Positions 1-12,645 of a stretch of DNA of 64,000 nt are shown piece by piece. The stretch covers positions 255,501 through 319,500 of the forward strand of contig CAUJNA010003002.1 in the NCBI GenBank assembly GCA_963377175.1, in the 5' to 3' direction. Source of the stretch: Effrenium voratum (taxonomy: Eukaryota > Sar > Dinophyceae > Suessiales > Symbiodiniaceae). Within the stretch, counting starts at the first letter, position 1. Every line of letters begins with the position of its first letter. Both the position numbers and the translations under genes were made by a program. The notes beneath the pieces are model-generated. The model searched no databases. It was not told where the DNA came from and saw nothing but the letters and a program-made list of their open reading frames with translations.

Positions 1-1593
1 TTGTAATTACCATCAAATACGATGCATTTCTATTGGCCGTGGGCCGTGTATGATTACTTGACGGGCTTTGCGTTGCTGGCCATTATCCCATGGGATGTGG
101 CCAGCTCTTGCAAGGGTTCCCTCTCAGGGAGGAGCATGGCCACCGCAAGTTTGGAGATTTAGCACATTGTGCAAAAAGTAGAGGGCATGTGTGCCAATCG
201 GTCTGGATGAAAGGGAGCTAGCCAGCAATTGGCAAAACTCCTGCGTGTGTTGTTGCGAAACTTGAATTCGGTGTTTGTATAGTTTTCCTTCTTTTTTTTT
301 TGTTTTCCTCTTCTTCTTTATTTCTTTCTTTATATATATATATATGTATAGTACACATTTTTTGAGCCTCTTAGAAGTTCACGCAAATGCATCAGATCTC
401 CGATCTGCCACATGTCCCGTTTTCGATTGGCGGCGGCCACCGCAAAGAGATATCAAAAAAGAGCCTACCGCTAGGCTACGTCGGCCATGGGTTGCGAAGG
501 CCTACCGTGGATGGTGGCGAAGTCCAACCAACGCACCACGAAATGAAGCCGTGGTTGAAACCATAAGGTTTGTTGCGGTATTTACGTTGGGGAGTCTAAA
601 TGATTCTAGGATGTTTCTTGTGCGGAATGGATTTCGCAACCATGCACAGTGTGTTCCCACGGCTGGGCGATGTAACTTGCATCCCAGCCTTGAGCAGATC
701 TGTTGAGATGATCAGCTCCATGATGCGTTGGACTTTTTGCATGCAATGTGGCTTGCCGAGGAAACTTGGCTGAGGCATATGGGCCTTAAGAGAATTGCAG
801 CAGCTAGTCATTACTGTATGTTTTAAAGAAACGGTTCACAGCCAGGAGGTCTCTCAGGTTAGGTTCCCACAATCTTCATGTGGTAACCATGGCACACATG
901 GCTAGCCCCTTGTAATTCCCAAATTTGGGCACCTCCAGATTTCAAGAGGTCGGACCTTGGCCGCTTTACAACAGCGAAGAGGTCTAACAGTTTGGAAGCA
1001 CTCAGGTCGGCTTCGGGCATTCGGGATGTGTGGGGCTTGGTTCAAGACACCAAGGAGAACCACCCCTCAGGTTCTCAGAGCACAAATTTTTAACCACCCC
1101 GAAGGCCCGGTCCTTGAAGGGAGGCCTTTGGCCGGACCCGGCCGTGGGGTTGAGGTCGGGCGCAGCTGCTCTTCAACCTCTACACCGTGAAGGCTCGAAA
1201 GCAGAGCCTGTGGCGCCTCGGCAAGCGAGCGAGGGGGATGCTTTTGCATGTGTGTTGGACCAGGTGGACCGCCCAAAATGGGGCAACGGTCTTCCCGGTT
1301 AGTTTGCCTTTAGACACCAAGCAAAAGGAGGTTCTTCTATGAATCGTGTTTTTTGGGGACACTGCAGTATAACCCCAAACTGCAGTATAACCCCCAAAGG
1401 GCACCCCGAAGAAAACAGGCACACCCATAGGGGTGCATGGTTTTTGCGGAGGTACCCACGCACACTGGGATCCCCATAGTTTGACACACCCATATTTGAG
1501 CTTGGTACCCATTTCCGGGTTTGTTTATGGTCCATTTGGGAGGGGAATTGGGGGACGAGCCCTAAATTTGTGTGTGTGTGTGAGTGTGTGTGT

Positions 1594-1639
<46 letters not shown>

Positions 1640-2420
1640 GTGTTTTTTGAGGGTACCCTTTGGAGACAAAGAGGAACCGCCCATTTTGGGCGGTCACCCT
1701 ATGCCCTATTCGGACACATAGGCAATGAACTTTGTGTCGAGGCTCATGTGTGTGTGTGTGTGGCTGTGCCAAATCTAGAAAGGGAAGAAGACACACCCAG
1801 TTTCTGTGTTTCCATACGATTGTTTCTATCTTTTGCAACGGGCCAGGTTTTCCCCGGCAGCTTGCCACGGATCGTGTCTGCTGCCAAGAGGAACGCTTTT
1901 TTACACCGCCAGAAGGCCTTGTTTTTGACACTCAGAACTTGCTTTTGTTGCGACCTACAGCCAACCCGCAAACTTGACAAGGTTCAATGTCGTTTGGTCT
2001 GATTTACTTGCTCTGCACGTGAAGTGGCCTCGTGCCAGTTTTGCGTTGCAGCAAGTTTCTTTCCTCCGAGGCCTAAGCCCTAAACTTCACATCCGAAGCT
2101 CTCGGGAGAAGGCAGCTGCCTGATCTCGGCCCTTCCGGAAGAATGCCGAACTCCTTGTAGGTGTCTCTCTCTCTCTCTTTTTTCCCGTTGGTGTTGAAAA
2201 GGGAAACCAAAAGGACATTCATTGCCGCCATCTTGGGGTCTCCGATTCCTAGACCAAGACACTCCCCACCCCCTTCCCCTCCTGACAATTATTTTCCATG
2301 CGAAGAAACATGGGTTTGGCAAAACCAGATCCGCGGGCAAAAGGCCCCCCTCGGCCTGCAAAGGCCGCCAGTTTCTTCCGACCGGATCCGATGCTTCCAA
2401 AGGAACCGGCTGGTGGGCAG
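1..2420. other. Host non-coding flank with a GT microsatellite
   Basis: I see no convincing gene here. The stretch has a pyrimidine and TA run near 284-346 and a GT dinucleotide tract at about 1567-1634. It also has short direct repeats with the pattern AACCCCAAACTGCAGTATAAC near 1369-1400. The open frames are short, overlap on both strands and owe their length to repeats, so I treat them as chance. Earlier exons of the ATG101-like gene could be hidden here, but I could not identify them. Confidence 0.5.
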
Positions 2421-2490
2421 CGAGGAGAAGACGGTCTTCGAGCAGTGGCGGATCCCCGTGTCCGTGCAGCCGCTGAACAGGCGGCTGAAG
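2421..2490 (+). CDS. ATG101: ATG101-like HORMA protein, exon with the WEQW-type motif (partial)
   Basis: This GC-rich exon-like block reads EEKTVFEQWRIPVSVQPLN in the frame starting at 2422. ATG101 is a HORMA-domain subunit of the Atg1/ULK1 autophagy-initiation complex, and plant and animal ATG101 carry a W-E-x-W strand followed by alternating hydrophobic residues at this point. An AG acceptor lies at 2419-2420. The 3' end is uncertain: ending after AAG at 2490 keeps phase 0 with the exon at 3752. The call rests mainly on the two following exons, which match better. Start, end and any exon upstream or between are inferred. Confidence 0.5.
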
Positions 2491-3751
2491 GGGCGATCGA
2501 TGCGGTACGTCAGGGAAGTGCTTAGTAAGCCGGGGTGCAACCCACTGAACGGAGACCCATAACCACGGTAAGTGGGCTATAACCAGGCTGTGTGACCATT
2601 TACAAAGTACTTTGCCCCTTTATATAAGTGGGCTTGGGGTCTGGTGGTGGGTGTTTTGGAAGCTCCATAGACTCACTCCCTGAGTTCCAGTTGCTGGACG
2701 TTAGCCACTTTTTGGGTTTGGGCCATTTTTGGTGGCAAATAGAAAAGCTCAGGCGTTCGGCCAATCGAATTCAGGAAGTGAGCTTTTGTTAAACTGGCAG
2801 GCAGGGTAAACCAGTGCCACAGTGGGAGCTCTTATCGCAGTCAAGGGTTGAATGAGTTGCGGTTCAATCGATCACGGCGCACATGCGCGGCGTCTCCTCA
2901 ACTAGCTTGAGGTATGGTCCTGCCGTTTGGGCCTTTAGTAACGTAGGAAACACCCCTGTCCAGGAAGGTCCCAAATACCTTGATTTCCAAATCATTTCCA
3001 AGACAGAGCGAACAACCTCTCTCTCCCTCTCTCGCTTTAACAGATGTCCAACTTTTTCTTTCCCCCTTGGATTTAAGCCCATCTCCCATCAAGCAAGGGT
3101 CTGTCAAGTCTGCAAATCCATATTCTCCAACCCCAAGGGGCGCCAGAACCGGAATGGCTCGCGCTCCAAAGGCGGTTTTTTACAGAAGGAATCTTGCATG
3201 AAATGGACGACCCTTTCAGCGGTCCTCCAATTTTCCGGTTTTGGTCGCGTTTTGCAATGGACCCCGCCGCTGAGTTGCCACCTTATAGGACATCTGGCAC
3301 CGGCTGTTCATGTCTCATCCCGGTTGCCCTCTTTGACAATTTGACCTGCCTCTCCCTGCAATCGGCCGGTAGAATGGTCTCTGACTTTTGCAGGTATTTG
3401 AATCCTGCCGACAACCTGCGAGAGGAGGCAAATCTACAGGAGCCCGGGCGTGGGGCTTGGGTGGGAAGAAGCGAAGGCTGCTGGATGAGAGTGTTGAATG
3501 GCTGAGACCTTTGCGGGGTGCATTTTCCTGGAGATTGAAGGATCTGTCTTGGCCAACATGGACTGGCCCCTTTTGGGGTGTTTCTCAAGACTAGGGATCC
3601 CCTCCAGGTGGCCGGTTTCCTTTCGTTTCCCTTACAACCACCAAAAGGGCGCTCCGCCATGTCCAGCACCCATATGCCGAACAAACTCACCTGATGAGGA
3701 TCCCCTTGGTCGCAGGGAAAACGGCTCCGTAAAAGCCCCGTCCGCTCGCAG

Positions 3752-3814
3752 GCCTCGGCCTCGCAGCAAGTGCAGCAGGTGCTGCACTACGTGATTGCCA
3801 GGGCCAATGCCAAG
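3752..3814 (+). CDS. ATG101: ATG101-like HORMA protein, helix exon
   Basis: Twenty-one codons between an AG acceptor at 3750-3751 and a GT donor at 3815. The translation ends VLHYVIARANAK and joins in phase to VDHLPSPEKD in the next exon. Joined, this matches the ATG101 segment in which an amphipathic helix ending in Asn-x-Lys is followed by Asp-His-(Ile/Leu)-Pro. That continuity across an intron of about 1.07 kb is the best evidence that these blocks are one gene. Confidence 0.62.
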
Positions 3815-4886
3815 GTGGGGCGGTGGAGCGGTGGGGGTGAAGGGGTGGGGAAGAGGTGAAGGGGGGAAGGGGCGACTACTGCCTGCAGTTGTTTAGCCTG
3901 TTTAATGCCATCAAGACTGAGCCCCTCAAATTTGGAGTTTTTTCATTTGTTGATACGTCGATCGCTGTAGGCTGCAACCAGCAGGTTACCCAGGCGAGTC
4001 GAAACCAAACCCCGGTGTGAACATGCACCCAGCCGTGGTTGGACTTCGGATCTGATGCATGCCATCATCGATGGCAGAAGTGAGCAGGTTCTTTATCAAC
4101 CCATCCGAAAACATGCTCCGGTGATTTTCGTCAAGGGAGCTGGGGGGGAGGGCCTTTGTCCGTCATCTCATGGGTTTCTTGAAAAAGCCACCAGGAAGCC
4201 ATTTTCAGCGAAAACCTGGCAAAACATGCTCAACCTGCTTTTGCCCATCCTGAAAGGAGTTAAATGTGAGTGCCTTTAGACATACCATGCCAACCAGCCA
4301 ACCAACCAAGCAACCCTCCCCCAATTCGCAAGCCGCGTATTCAGTTGTCCCCAACAGATACAGACATAAAGGGGTGTGTGCAACGACTCTTGGAAAACGT
4401 GTCCCCATGATTTGTCAGCTTTGTGCTGTTGTTACGCTTATTACAGGCTTAAGATGAACAAGGATGGTCATGGCGCGCTTCAAAAGAGTCTCAGGCATCC
4501 GTGAAGAAGAACGTGGTTATCAGGCCTTAAGGAAGTTTTGGCCTTGACTGGAGCAATGGTCAATACACCAATTTTTGGGTTCTGGGATGGTGATTTGCCA
4601 GTCATAGCGGATTCTGACAACTGCTGTAAGGTTTTCGATCTAGTGGACATGGCACATGTGGGCTCCATGTTCACCGGAATCTACTGTCCTGGCCACTCTT
4701 TGCAAGCGTGAATGGATGTTACAAGCCCAAATTCCCTGGCGCACAGTGATTTTTGTCCGTGACTCATATTGTGTGGCATGGCAGGACCAGGGAAGAGACT
4801 TGTTCCCGGAAAGGTGTCCTGGCGCAATGGAGGGCTCGAGAGGCATCAGCCATGCCGCAAACTCACAGCAGATCCTCGTTTGTCAG

Positions 4887-4964
4887 GTGGATCACCTGCC
4901 CTCGCCGGAGAAGGACAGCGTCTCCTACAAGTTCGAGGTCGCCTTCGTCTCGGGCGACGGGAAG
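4887..4964 (+). CDS. ATG101: ATG101-like HORMA protein, DHLP/beta-strand exon
   Basis: The exon begins after TTTGTCAG at 4886 and reads VDHLPSPEKDSVSYKFEVAF. This corresponds to the ATG101 stretch DH(I/L)P-x-(I/S)P followed by a Tyr/Phe-rich strand. I end it at AAG 4964 before a GA donor; a longer read-through to about 5010 is possible. The remaining C-terminal exon was not recognised. The alternative is another HORMA protein of the Mad2/Rev7 class, but the DHLP motif favours ATG101. Confidence 0.62.
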
Positions 4965-5010
4965 GAGCGAATTTTCTGGGACAGGGACTCGGCGAGCCAG
5001 GGGCGGCGCG

Positions 5011-8000
5011 GGAATGAGGATGCGCCCATTTGGTATTGCTTGGACAGTGCATTTTGCCGATTGGCATGAAGCAAGCAGCAGGACTTGTATATATGGGTAT
5101 ACCTATGTGTAGGTACCCAAGCACGGAAATATTTGCATTTTGTATATATTTACATATATACAAGTGTATGCATGTGCACATGTACATTTATGCATGATTG
5201 GCACACTGGTATACAATGCAACAGGCCTAAATCGAGTCATGATGGAACTTGCGGCGACCACCCCTCCAACATATTGCCACTTGTGTCAGTTGGGAGGGGA
5301 TCAGGGGTGAGGGTGAGCCGGGCATCTTCAAAATTTGCCATCCTGGTTGGAAATGGGTGTGGCTCAAAATTAGGCAGAAGGGGCAGACCGCAGGTCTTGG
5401 CAACCATGTTTCCACTTACCAATCGGGCAAGCCATGGTGGAATTTTCCGGTTTGAATGCGCCACCGCCAAATGCAAAAAAATCCGCCCACGCCACTGAGC
5501 CACGACCCTCGAAATCGGCGCGCCGAAAAAGATCCTCAGGAGATCGGATCGGGCTCCTTCTTGCCCCAAGGCTTCGGACGCTGACCGGGCGAACGGAAGT
5601 CTGGTCTCAAACAGAGTACCCCTAAATGAGAATCTGTCAAAGGATCAAGAATATGTGTTTAGGGGTTCCCCCCCCCATGTGTTTCCCAGCCCCATTTGCT
5701 AATCCTAATCCTATGTGCTTCCCCCCCCCCATTTGCTGGGTTTCCACGAAAGCAAGCTCAGAGCTCGCCACGACCCGAACGCGTTTCAAGTTCAGAAGCG
5801 ACTCGAGTGAGCTGATGGAACACCATTTGGATCAATTGGGTTCCGCCCCCCCAACAAAAAAGAAGCGAAACATCCGTGACTGATTCTGCCTGAGAAGGGA
5901 TGTCCTCCGCATCCCGGGTGTTTGCTGCGGCCTGCCGCTAAGTGTTGGCCACCTATTTTCCAATAGACCACAGGGTGGGCAAGCGGAGCCGTTCCCCCTC
6001 TCCAAGCCTAGGATGTGGCTGATGTGGTGGTCAAAGCGAAAGCGAGTAATCTTCCATTTGCTGAATAATACTGTTCTAAATCTTCTGTTGGTGTTAAAGG
6101 GAATCTATCACAACGGGGCAGTCTCGGGGTATTTTTCATACTGTGGATGGACAAAATCCTGCACCAGGTTGTAGGTGGTCTATCCCATTCTTTGCAGGAT
6201 TTCATCCATCCGAATTGCTGAAGGAAATCGTCCACCCACTGCGTTGGAGCCCCCTGATTGTGGTTGATTTTAATTGTGTTGTTCTGAGCCAGCCAAAAAG
6301 GGGGTCCTGGTTTAAGGAACCCCTCGCTTGCTTGATTCGTTGCATGTTGAGCGCGTCCAAATGGTGATTGCCATGGACCTGTTCCCACGGAGTGTCACCT
6401 AACTCAACCGGACTTGCCACAAGGAGACACCTCTTCAGCCGGAGGATCTTGTCTGTCAGTGCAACACCTACCAAAAGACAGACCCACACCAACCGGAATC
6501 AACTAGCCATGATGCCATCCGGCAGTGTTCTTTTCTGGGCATTTTGAGGTGCGATTCTGCCGCGCTCGTTTGGATGCCGCGAGAAGTGCCGAGGGTGCGT
6601 CGCCTTCCACAGATCACCAACCCCAAATTTGAGATAAACCTTTCAGCGACCACACTGGGAGTTTGAAGACTTTTCTTTTTTGGACCATTAGCCCCTTAAG
6701 GACAAATCGGGCATCAGGGTCTCCCACATTGAACACCCGCTCTTTTTAGCCAACCTTCACCTTTCGCCTTTTTAAAGGAACATGAAAAATGGGGCCTGGC
6801 ATGGCTGCCAAGAAAAGGGGGAAATGGGGGGACTGACAGCACGCCGGAACTCAGGGTACGCCCTTTCCGCGAGGTCTTGGCTCGTTGAGTCAGACGATCC
6901 GGCACCTTCCGCCCGGCAGCTCAGATTTTCTGGAAGGTCCAATGGAAGCTGAGAGGGTGGAGGGTGTGACGAGCTGCCTGTTGCGGGCGTGCCTCGATTT
7001 CCGTGTTTTGGACCTTTTCAGTGGAAGCAACCCAGTGAAATCCACGACTTTTTGAGGGAGGGATCCAGTGACCCCTGTTTTGGGGAAGGATCCGGAGCCC
7101 ACTTTCATGATTGGAAAGAGGGTAAGGTTGGGATTAACATACCCGTCAAAAAGAACATGGGGTGTTCCCCTCAAAAAGTTGTACTGATTCCCACTAAGTT
7201 AAAGAAAGTGGGGTTGATTCATGCGAGGTTAATATTACAGGGCATTTTAGTAGGTTGTTCTACTACTTGGTTTAACAACGATTATAGAAAAGCCTACAAA
7301 CCTTTACAACAATGTTCGTCGAACCTAAGGTCAACGGTTTTTGGTCGCTGCTCATTTGCCAAGAGCAAGGATGGTTGGCAAGTATGCACATATGTAAATA
7401 CATATTATGTGTACATGAATAAGGTATCTAGGCGCACATAATCAAGTTGAGTCTCACAATTCTTGACGCAGTGTGTTTGGCACAAAGTGCAGCAAGGCAC
7501 AAAGTGCAGCAGGGCACTTTGAGTTGTACTTCAGTTCAACAGGCACAGATGCCAGGAAAAGTTGTCGGGGTGTGCTTGTTGTTGGGGACCACCGCAAAAT
7601 GGTTAGCTTCCTTATGGTTTCCATTGAAAACTACCCCTCCAAACGAGACACCCCCCATAGTTTGATTTGACTTGGTGTCACTTGAAGACCACCAAAAGGC
7701 CGTCGTTTGACTCGCTAGACTCGTGGGATCCTCTCAAGACTGGCCTCATGAGCCGGACAGTGCCAGGCCCGGGAGCAGAGGTGTCCTTCTTCGGTCAGTG
7801 TTGCGCATTGGATTCCAGTCTATTCAGCGTGGCGCTCTTTTTTCATTTCCCGGACCGTAGGAAGGGTCCTGTTGCTTCCCACTTCTGGGATGTCAAACTT
7901 AAGTACCGATAACGGCCCAACAAACAGATGTGTCTCAAAATAGGGGGCACTCAACAAAATGGTGGTTCACCCAGAAATGGGTACCCTCAAAAAAGACACC

Positions 8001-9388
8001 CCCATTTATTTGAAGACAGATCCATATCCTCCATGTTGTGCTTTTGGGTTCCTTTCAAACAACATCTAAGCGGATGCCTTCAAACACCTGCACAGCGGAA
8101 TGAGGTACATGGCGTGAATTCACCGGCGCCTTGCGCCGTGTGAAGTCAAGAAATGTTTTTCCGGCAGCCAGGCGAGCGGTACAAATCGATAGGCGTCTTT
8201 GTTCTTTAGGAGAGCCACCCCTGCTTTCTGCCTTGGAGTTCTGAGCGTGAAGAGGGACAACTCATTTGAAGCAACCGCGCCGATCTATGGACTTTCTGTT
8301 CGTTTTGACAAACACAAAAAACAGCGCAAGCATGTTGGAACCAAGTATTCTAGTGGAGTGGGCCGCAAATGGCTGGGTGAATGGAACGGGGGGAACTTCC
8401 CTTTGACCGAACTTGACTCCACTGAAAGTACCCCAGAACCCAGCTAGCCAGAACAGACAAGCGTGATTAGTAATTTGGAGCTCCAAAAGCGACATTTGGG
8501 AGCTGGCCCTGGAAGCGGCCGTTCTTTACTAGAGTTCATACAAAAAATGACACATTGTAGCTCAAATGTAGAGGATTATAAAGAACCAAGATGCTGCAAA
8601 ATGCAGCATCTCACCATCTGGCAGACCACGCATTGCTTACCAGAGGCCGAATTTGCCAAAAAGACCCCTATTTCCGACGTACCCATTTGAGGGGAGTATC
8701 ACCTGGAGCCGGCAAGTACAGCGATAACGGGTTGACGTTTTTCGCCGCCCGAAAGGGGTGGCCGAACGCTGTGCCTGGGCTTTCACGCCCATCCAGCGGG
8801 GGCGCGGCTTTTAACAGGCTTTGCGGCTGAAAGCACGGGAGCACTCGGCGGAAGGAGATTCAGAATGCTCAAGCTCACACACACACACACACACCCCTCC
8901 ATTGGCGCGCCCTAATTCGATGGTACTCGGTTTATGGTTGTTTTGACGGGAAGCCAAAGTACCATCTTGGGGGCTCCGTCCATTCGGAGACAACCCCACA
9001 AGTTTGAAATCATCGCGCTTGCAGCACAGTGGGCTTTTGGGCTCACAAGTTTGGTGGGGCAGTTGGAGTTGACACCTCACACACACACACACACATCCTT
9101 GTCCAGGGGCTCATCCCCTGCGGCATAGAGAGTGTCCTCAAGGATGCCTTTGACCCACAAACTGGTGCCAGAACCGGGCCCCTTCAAGCAGTTGCGTTTT
9201 GAGTTCCCGAACGACTCTTGGGACAGTCTTTCAAGGAGCATTTGGCCGGTGAGGAGGTCACGTTCGGCCCGGGAATCTCCTTCTGCCCTGTGCCGCGTTC
9301 GGAGGCATTCGCGCGAAGCTCACTTCGCGAGCTCCATGTGCTGGGGCTTCGGAGCTTGGACCGGTCAGATGTTCTGATGGTGGCGACT
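5011..9388. other. Host intron or intergenic DNA, repeat-rich
   Basis: No gene is supported. Contents include TA/TG-rich microsatellite at about 5086-5190, C-rich runs near 5668-5730, and CA tracts at 8878-8895 and 9078-9094. There are several weak GC-rich patches, for example 9205-9380. The open frames are small, differ in phase and show no family signature. The missing C-terminal exon of the ATG101-like gene should lie here if the gene is complete. Confidence 0.5.
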
Positions 9389-9915
9389 AGTGGGTTTCCA
9401 GTGGGTTACCAGGGGGGTTCCAGTGGGTTTCCAGTAGGTTTCCAGTGGGTTACCAGGCGGTTTTCCAGTGGGTTACCAGGGAGGTTCCAGTGGGTTTCTA
9501 GTGGGTTACCAGAGGGTTTCCAGGGGGTTTCCTAGTGGGTTTGCAGTGGGTTACCAGGGCGTTTCCAGTGGGTTTTTAGTGCAGTGGGGGGGGTTCCAGT
9601 TATCAGGGGGTTTCCAGTGGGTTTCCTGGGTTTCCAGTGGGTTACCAGAGGGTTTCCAGGGGGTTTCCTAGTGGGTTTGCAGTGGGTTACCAGGGCGTTT
9701 CCAGTGGGTTTTTAGTGCAGTGGGGGGGGTTCCAGTTACCAGGGGGTTTCCAGTGGGTTTCCTGGGTTTCCAGTGGGTTACCAGGGGTTTCCGGGTTACC
9801 AGTGAGTTTTCAGTGGGTTACCAGGGGGTTTCCAGTAGGTTTCCAGTGGGTTCCCAGGCGGTTTTCCAGTGGGTTACCAGGGCGTTTACAGTGGGTTGTG
9901 GGTTACCAGGGCCCA
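9389..9915 (+). repeat. Minisatellite of GGGTTTCCAGT / GGGTTACCAGT units
   Basis: About 0.5 kb is built from 11-base half units, GGGTTTCCAGT and GGGTTACCAGT, with small variations. A higher-order unit of about 136 bases is duplicated: the block from about 9501 recurs from about 9637 almost unchanged. The glycine, valine and phenylalanine-rich open frames across it arise from the repeat and are not genes. Confidence 0.9.
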
Positions 9916-12335
9916 AGGCGATTGTGGGCCACTTGCTTTTTTCCCATGCCCGAAAGATTTTGGTTGCTTTGGCTTTAGAAACTCCAGGACCTCAGGCCAA
10001 ACATGTCTCACCGAGCCGCCGCGAAAAAGTTGCCGCGCCGGAGAAAAATGGCGAAGCACTTCTGCGACGGCCACCCGCAATGGTGACTTTCCTTTAGGAT
10101 CTCCTTTGTAAGGTGGTCCCGAATTCTGGAAACCCGCCAGCACCCTTGTGAAAAGCTATGACTTGGATGCACCCGGGGTGCCCACATTGTAGATCCGTCA
10201 TTCCGTTGAAGATGTACATGTTGACCACGTACATGTTGACCCCTACAGCCCCACCTGAGTGGTCTCGGAAATCAATGTGGAGGGGGTGCTTCCTTTGCGC
10301 AGCTTTCTGATACGGGGGTTTCTTCATGGGTCTGACTCCTTCTGATCAGAGACTTCGGCCTCAGCTCGGAGTTCGATGAACGGACGTGAGTACCTTCTGA
10401 CTGTCTTTCACTCAAGGACCGCGTCCTTCTCAAAGCGGGTTTACACTGGGGAATCTGAGTCCTGCATCCCGAATTTGGGAACACTAGACAGTCTGGAAGG
10501 CCGAATGACTATTCGGCCGCAACTCCCCTTGCTCTGAGCCGTGTGTGACGGTAGCGTTGTGGTTGCGTGGCATATCCACCATAGATTCATCCGGCAGCCG
10601 ATGTGCCCAGCGGATGATCCACTGGGCCACCCCCGAGTTCACGGGTGAAGACCATGGCTTCTGTGCATCCCCTCTGCTTGGCGTATGATTCCGGCGCCTG
10701 AGTCCAGGATACAAGTTGGATGCTGCATTTGTGGCCCCTTGCTGGCAAAAGAGTTCGTTAAATAAGCACCACGGCAAGGGTACTTGTGGACAAAGCCGCG
10801 AAAAGCGCATCTACACCCTTTTCTAGCTGACACAGACGCTGGAGGCAAAGACTTTCCGGCGCTACCTTTTTAACAACTTAAAAGTCGAGCAATCTCAGAA
10901 GCACACCATTCCCAGCCGCCCCAAGCCCCAACCCCCCCGAACCCCCAACCCCCTTCAACACCCAAAGGAGTGAGACAAGAGAAAGCCGAGATCCAACCCA
11001 CCGCTTTCTACCCTCGGCGTGCCTTTGCATGGTGCGCCAGGCAGGGATGCGGAAGAAAGAGGGACTGCGTCTCTGGTTTTTTCCATGGACCTGTACATGT
11101 GCGACTCTGATGGCTTCTGCCTTGGATTGGCAACAGCCAGCTTCGGCCGGCAAGTGTAACACCTGCCAGCCCCGAGACAAGAGTCCGCAAGCCGAATTCG
11201 GAACCCTTGGAATGGGCCACTTGGAACGCCCAAGGGTCACCCAAAGCCAACCCCGATGCGCGAAGCGCCCGGCCAGGCAGCTGTGCTCAGGACACTGGGG
11301 GAGGGACCGGAAAAATCTGTTGTGGAGCTCCGGAGCCGGAGGAAAACGGTTTCAACCGGGCTCCAACCGCTTGGGGCCTTGTTTGTTTGGAGAGGGGGTG
11401 GGTGGGTGGGGTGAGTTTGAACATTGGAACATGGCCCTTTGGCGGCTGACGTGAAGCGGCTTTCTATCAGAGGTGATATTTGAATTCGGAATGTGGTGGC
11501 GGGGAAGACAAAAAAACCAAGTTCAGTGACAAGGCCAACGTACTGTGGATGTACGCAATCTTGCACCACCTAACAAACCGTCAAATGATGATTCCTTGTA
11601 AATACCAACAAACAATGGTTTCCAATGGTTTCAAAGTGTTGCAGGATTTTGGCCATCCACAGTATTGTTTGGGGATCTGCTGGGGTTTAGGTGGTTGGCT
11701 CAGGGAATCAATTCAATCATCACACCGTGCAATCGCATTTGGCAGTTGGTGGTATCCTCGCCCCTTGCGTAACCCACCAGAAGATCCTGCTGAAAGGAGA
11801 TGGTCTTCCGGAAAGGTCCCTGGTTCCCTCCGTGGAAGAGAACTGATCACGTGCTCCTTTTCTTCTTCCCCGCCTTTGGGGGCAGCGCTCCTTTTTTTTT
11901 CAAGATGCTTATGCAAACATGGGGCAGAGGCTCTCCCTCAGGCCTTCGATTCCATCAAATTGAGGTTTAGGGAAAGGAAGCATCGCGAGATAGAAAAAAA
12001 AGCATGGCCCTCGAGTGGGCCTTGGCAACTCACTCTGCCCCTTCCTTTCCATTTCTCCGGGTTTCTCTGTTGCGTGCCATTTTGTTTTATGCTGAACGTA
12101 TTCAAAGCTGGCAATCTTTGAGCTGTTGGTGGGTGATTGTTTGAGCGATCTCTGGGTATTTGGCATGAAGAAATCAGCAGTCAACCCGCGGGAGGTTCAT
12201 TTCGTCTATCAGTGGTAGTTCTTGGCCTTCGCGGAAGCCGCAAATCCAGAGATGCTTTTGGCAGGTTCTTTCGGGCCACGCACATGCAAAGCACACAATG
12301 AAAAGCAAGGGTGTTAGCACTCAACTTGCATCCAA
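9916..12335. other. Host non-coding DNA
   Basis: No supported gene. The stretch has mixed composition, a C-rich run at about 10918-10955, and several chance frames on both strands. There is no long tandem array. Confidence 0.45.
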
Positions 12336-12645
12336 GTACTGGATGAAGCATTGGAATGGGAACGTGGCTTTGAGCAGGCTGTAGATTTCGATCAAAAGAA
12401 GCTGTATTGTCCTCGCGGCCTTGATGGTGACGAACAGCAACTGAGCAGTGAAGAACTGGCAGATATTGATCAGCTGGCATCGTATGTGGAAATCAGGCGA
12501 CTTTTGGATATGGGAGTGCTGGAACCCATCACCCTTGAAGATGCCAACAAAGAAGAGTTGCGTCATTTGAGCACCCGTTTTGCCACCACATGGCGGCAGA
12601 AGAAACTGGAGAATGAACCCGTGTATTTGGACTGCAGTGGACATG
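12336..12645 (+). mobile_element. Ty1/copia-type retrotransposon polyprotein fragment
   Basis: An uninterrupted frame of about 100 codons reads through RRLLDMGVLEPIT and LSTRFATTWRQKK. This combination (an (R/K)LL-x-MGVL motif, then a short acidic linker, then ST(R/K)F-x-x-x-WR) is the start of the RVT_2 reverse transcriptase region common in dinoflagellate copia-like elements. Nothing beyond it, such as the catalytic YVDD or integrase, is visible. It is therefore a truncated relic on the plus strand. Confidence 0.55.

Noticed and set aside
1299..2002. Histidine/threonine- or cysteine/valine-rich proteins near 1.3-2.0 kb
   Set aside because: They are products of the GT/CA microsatellite read in different frames on both strands.
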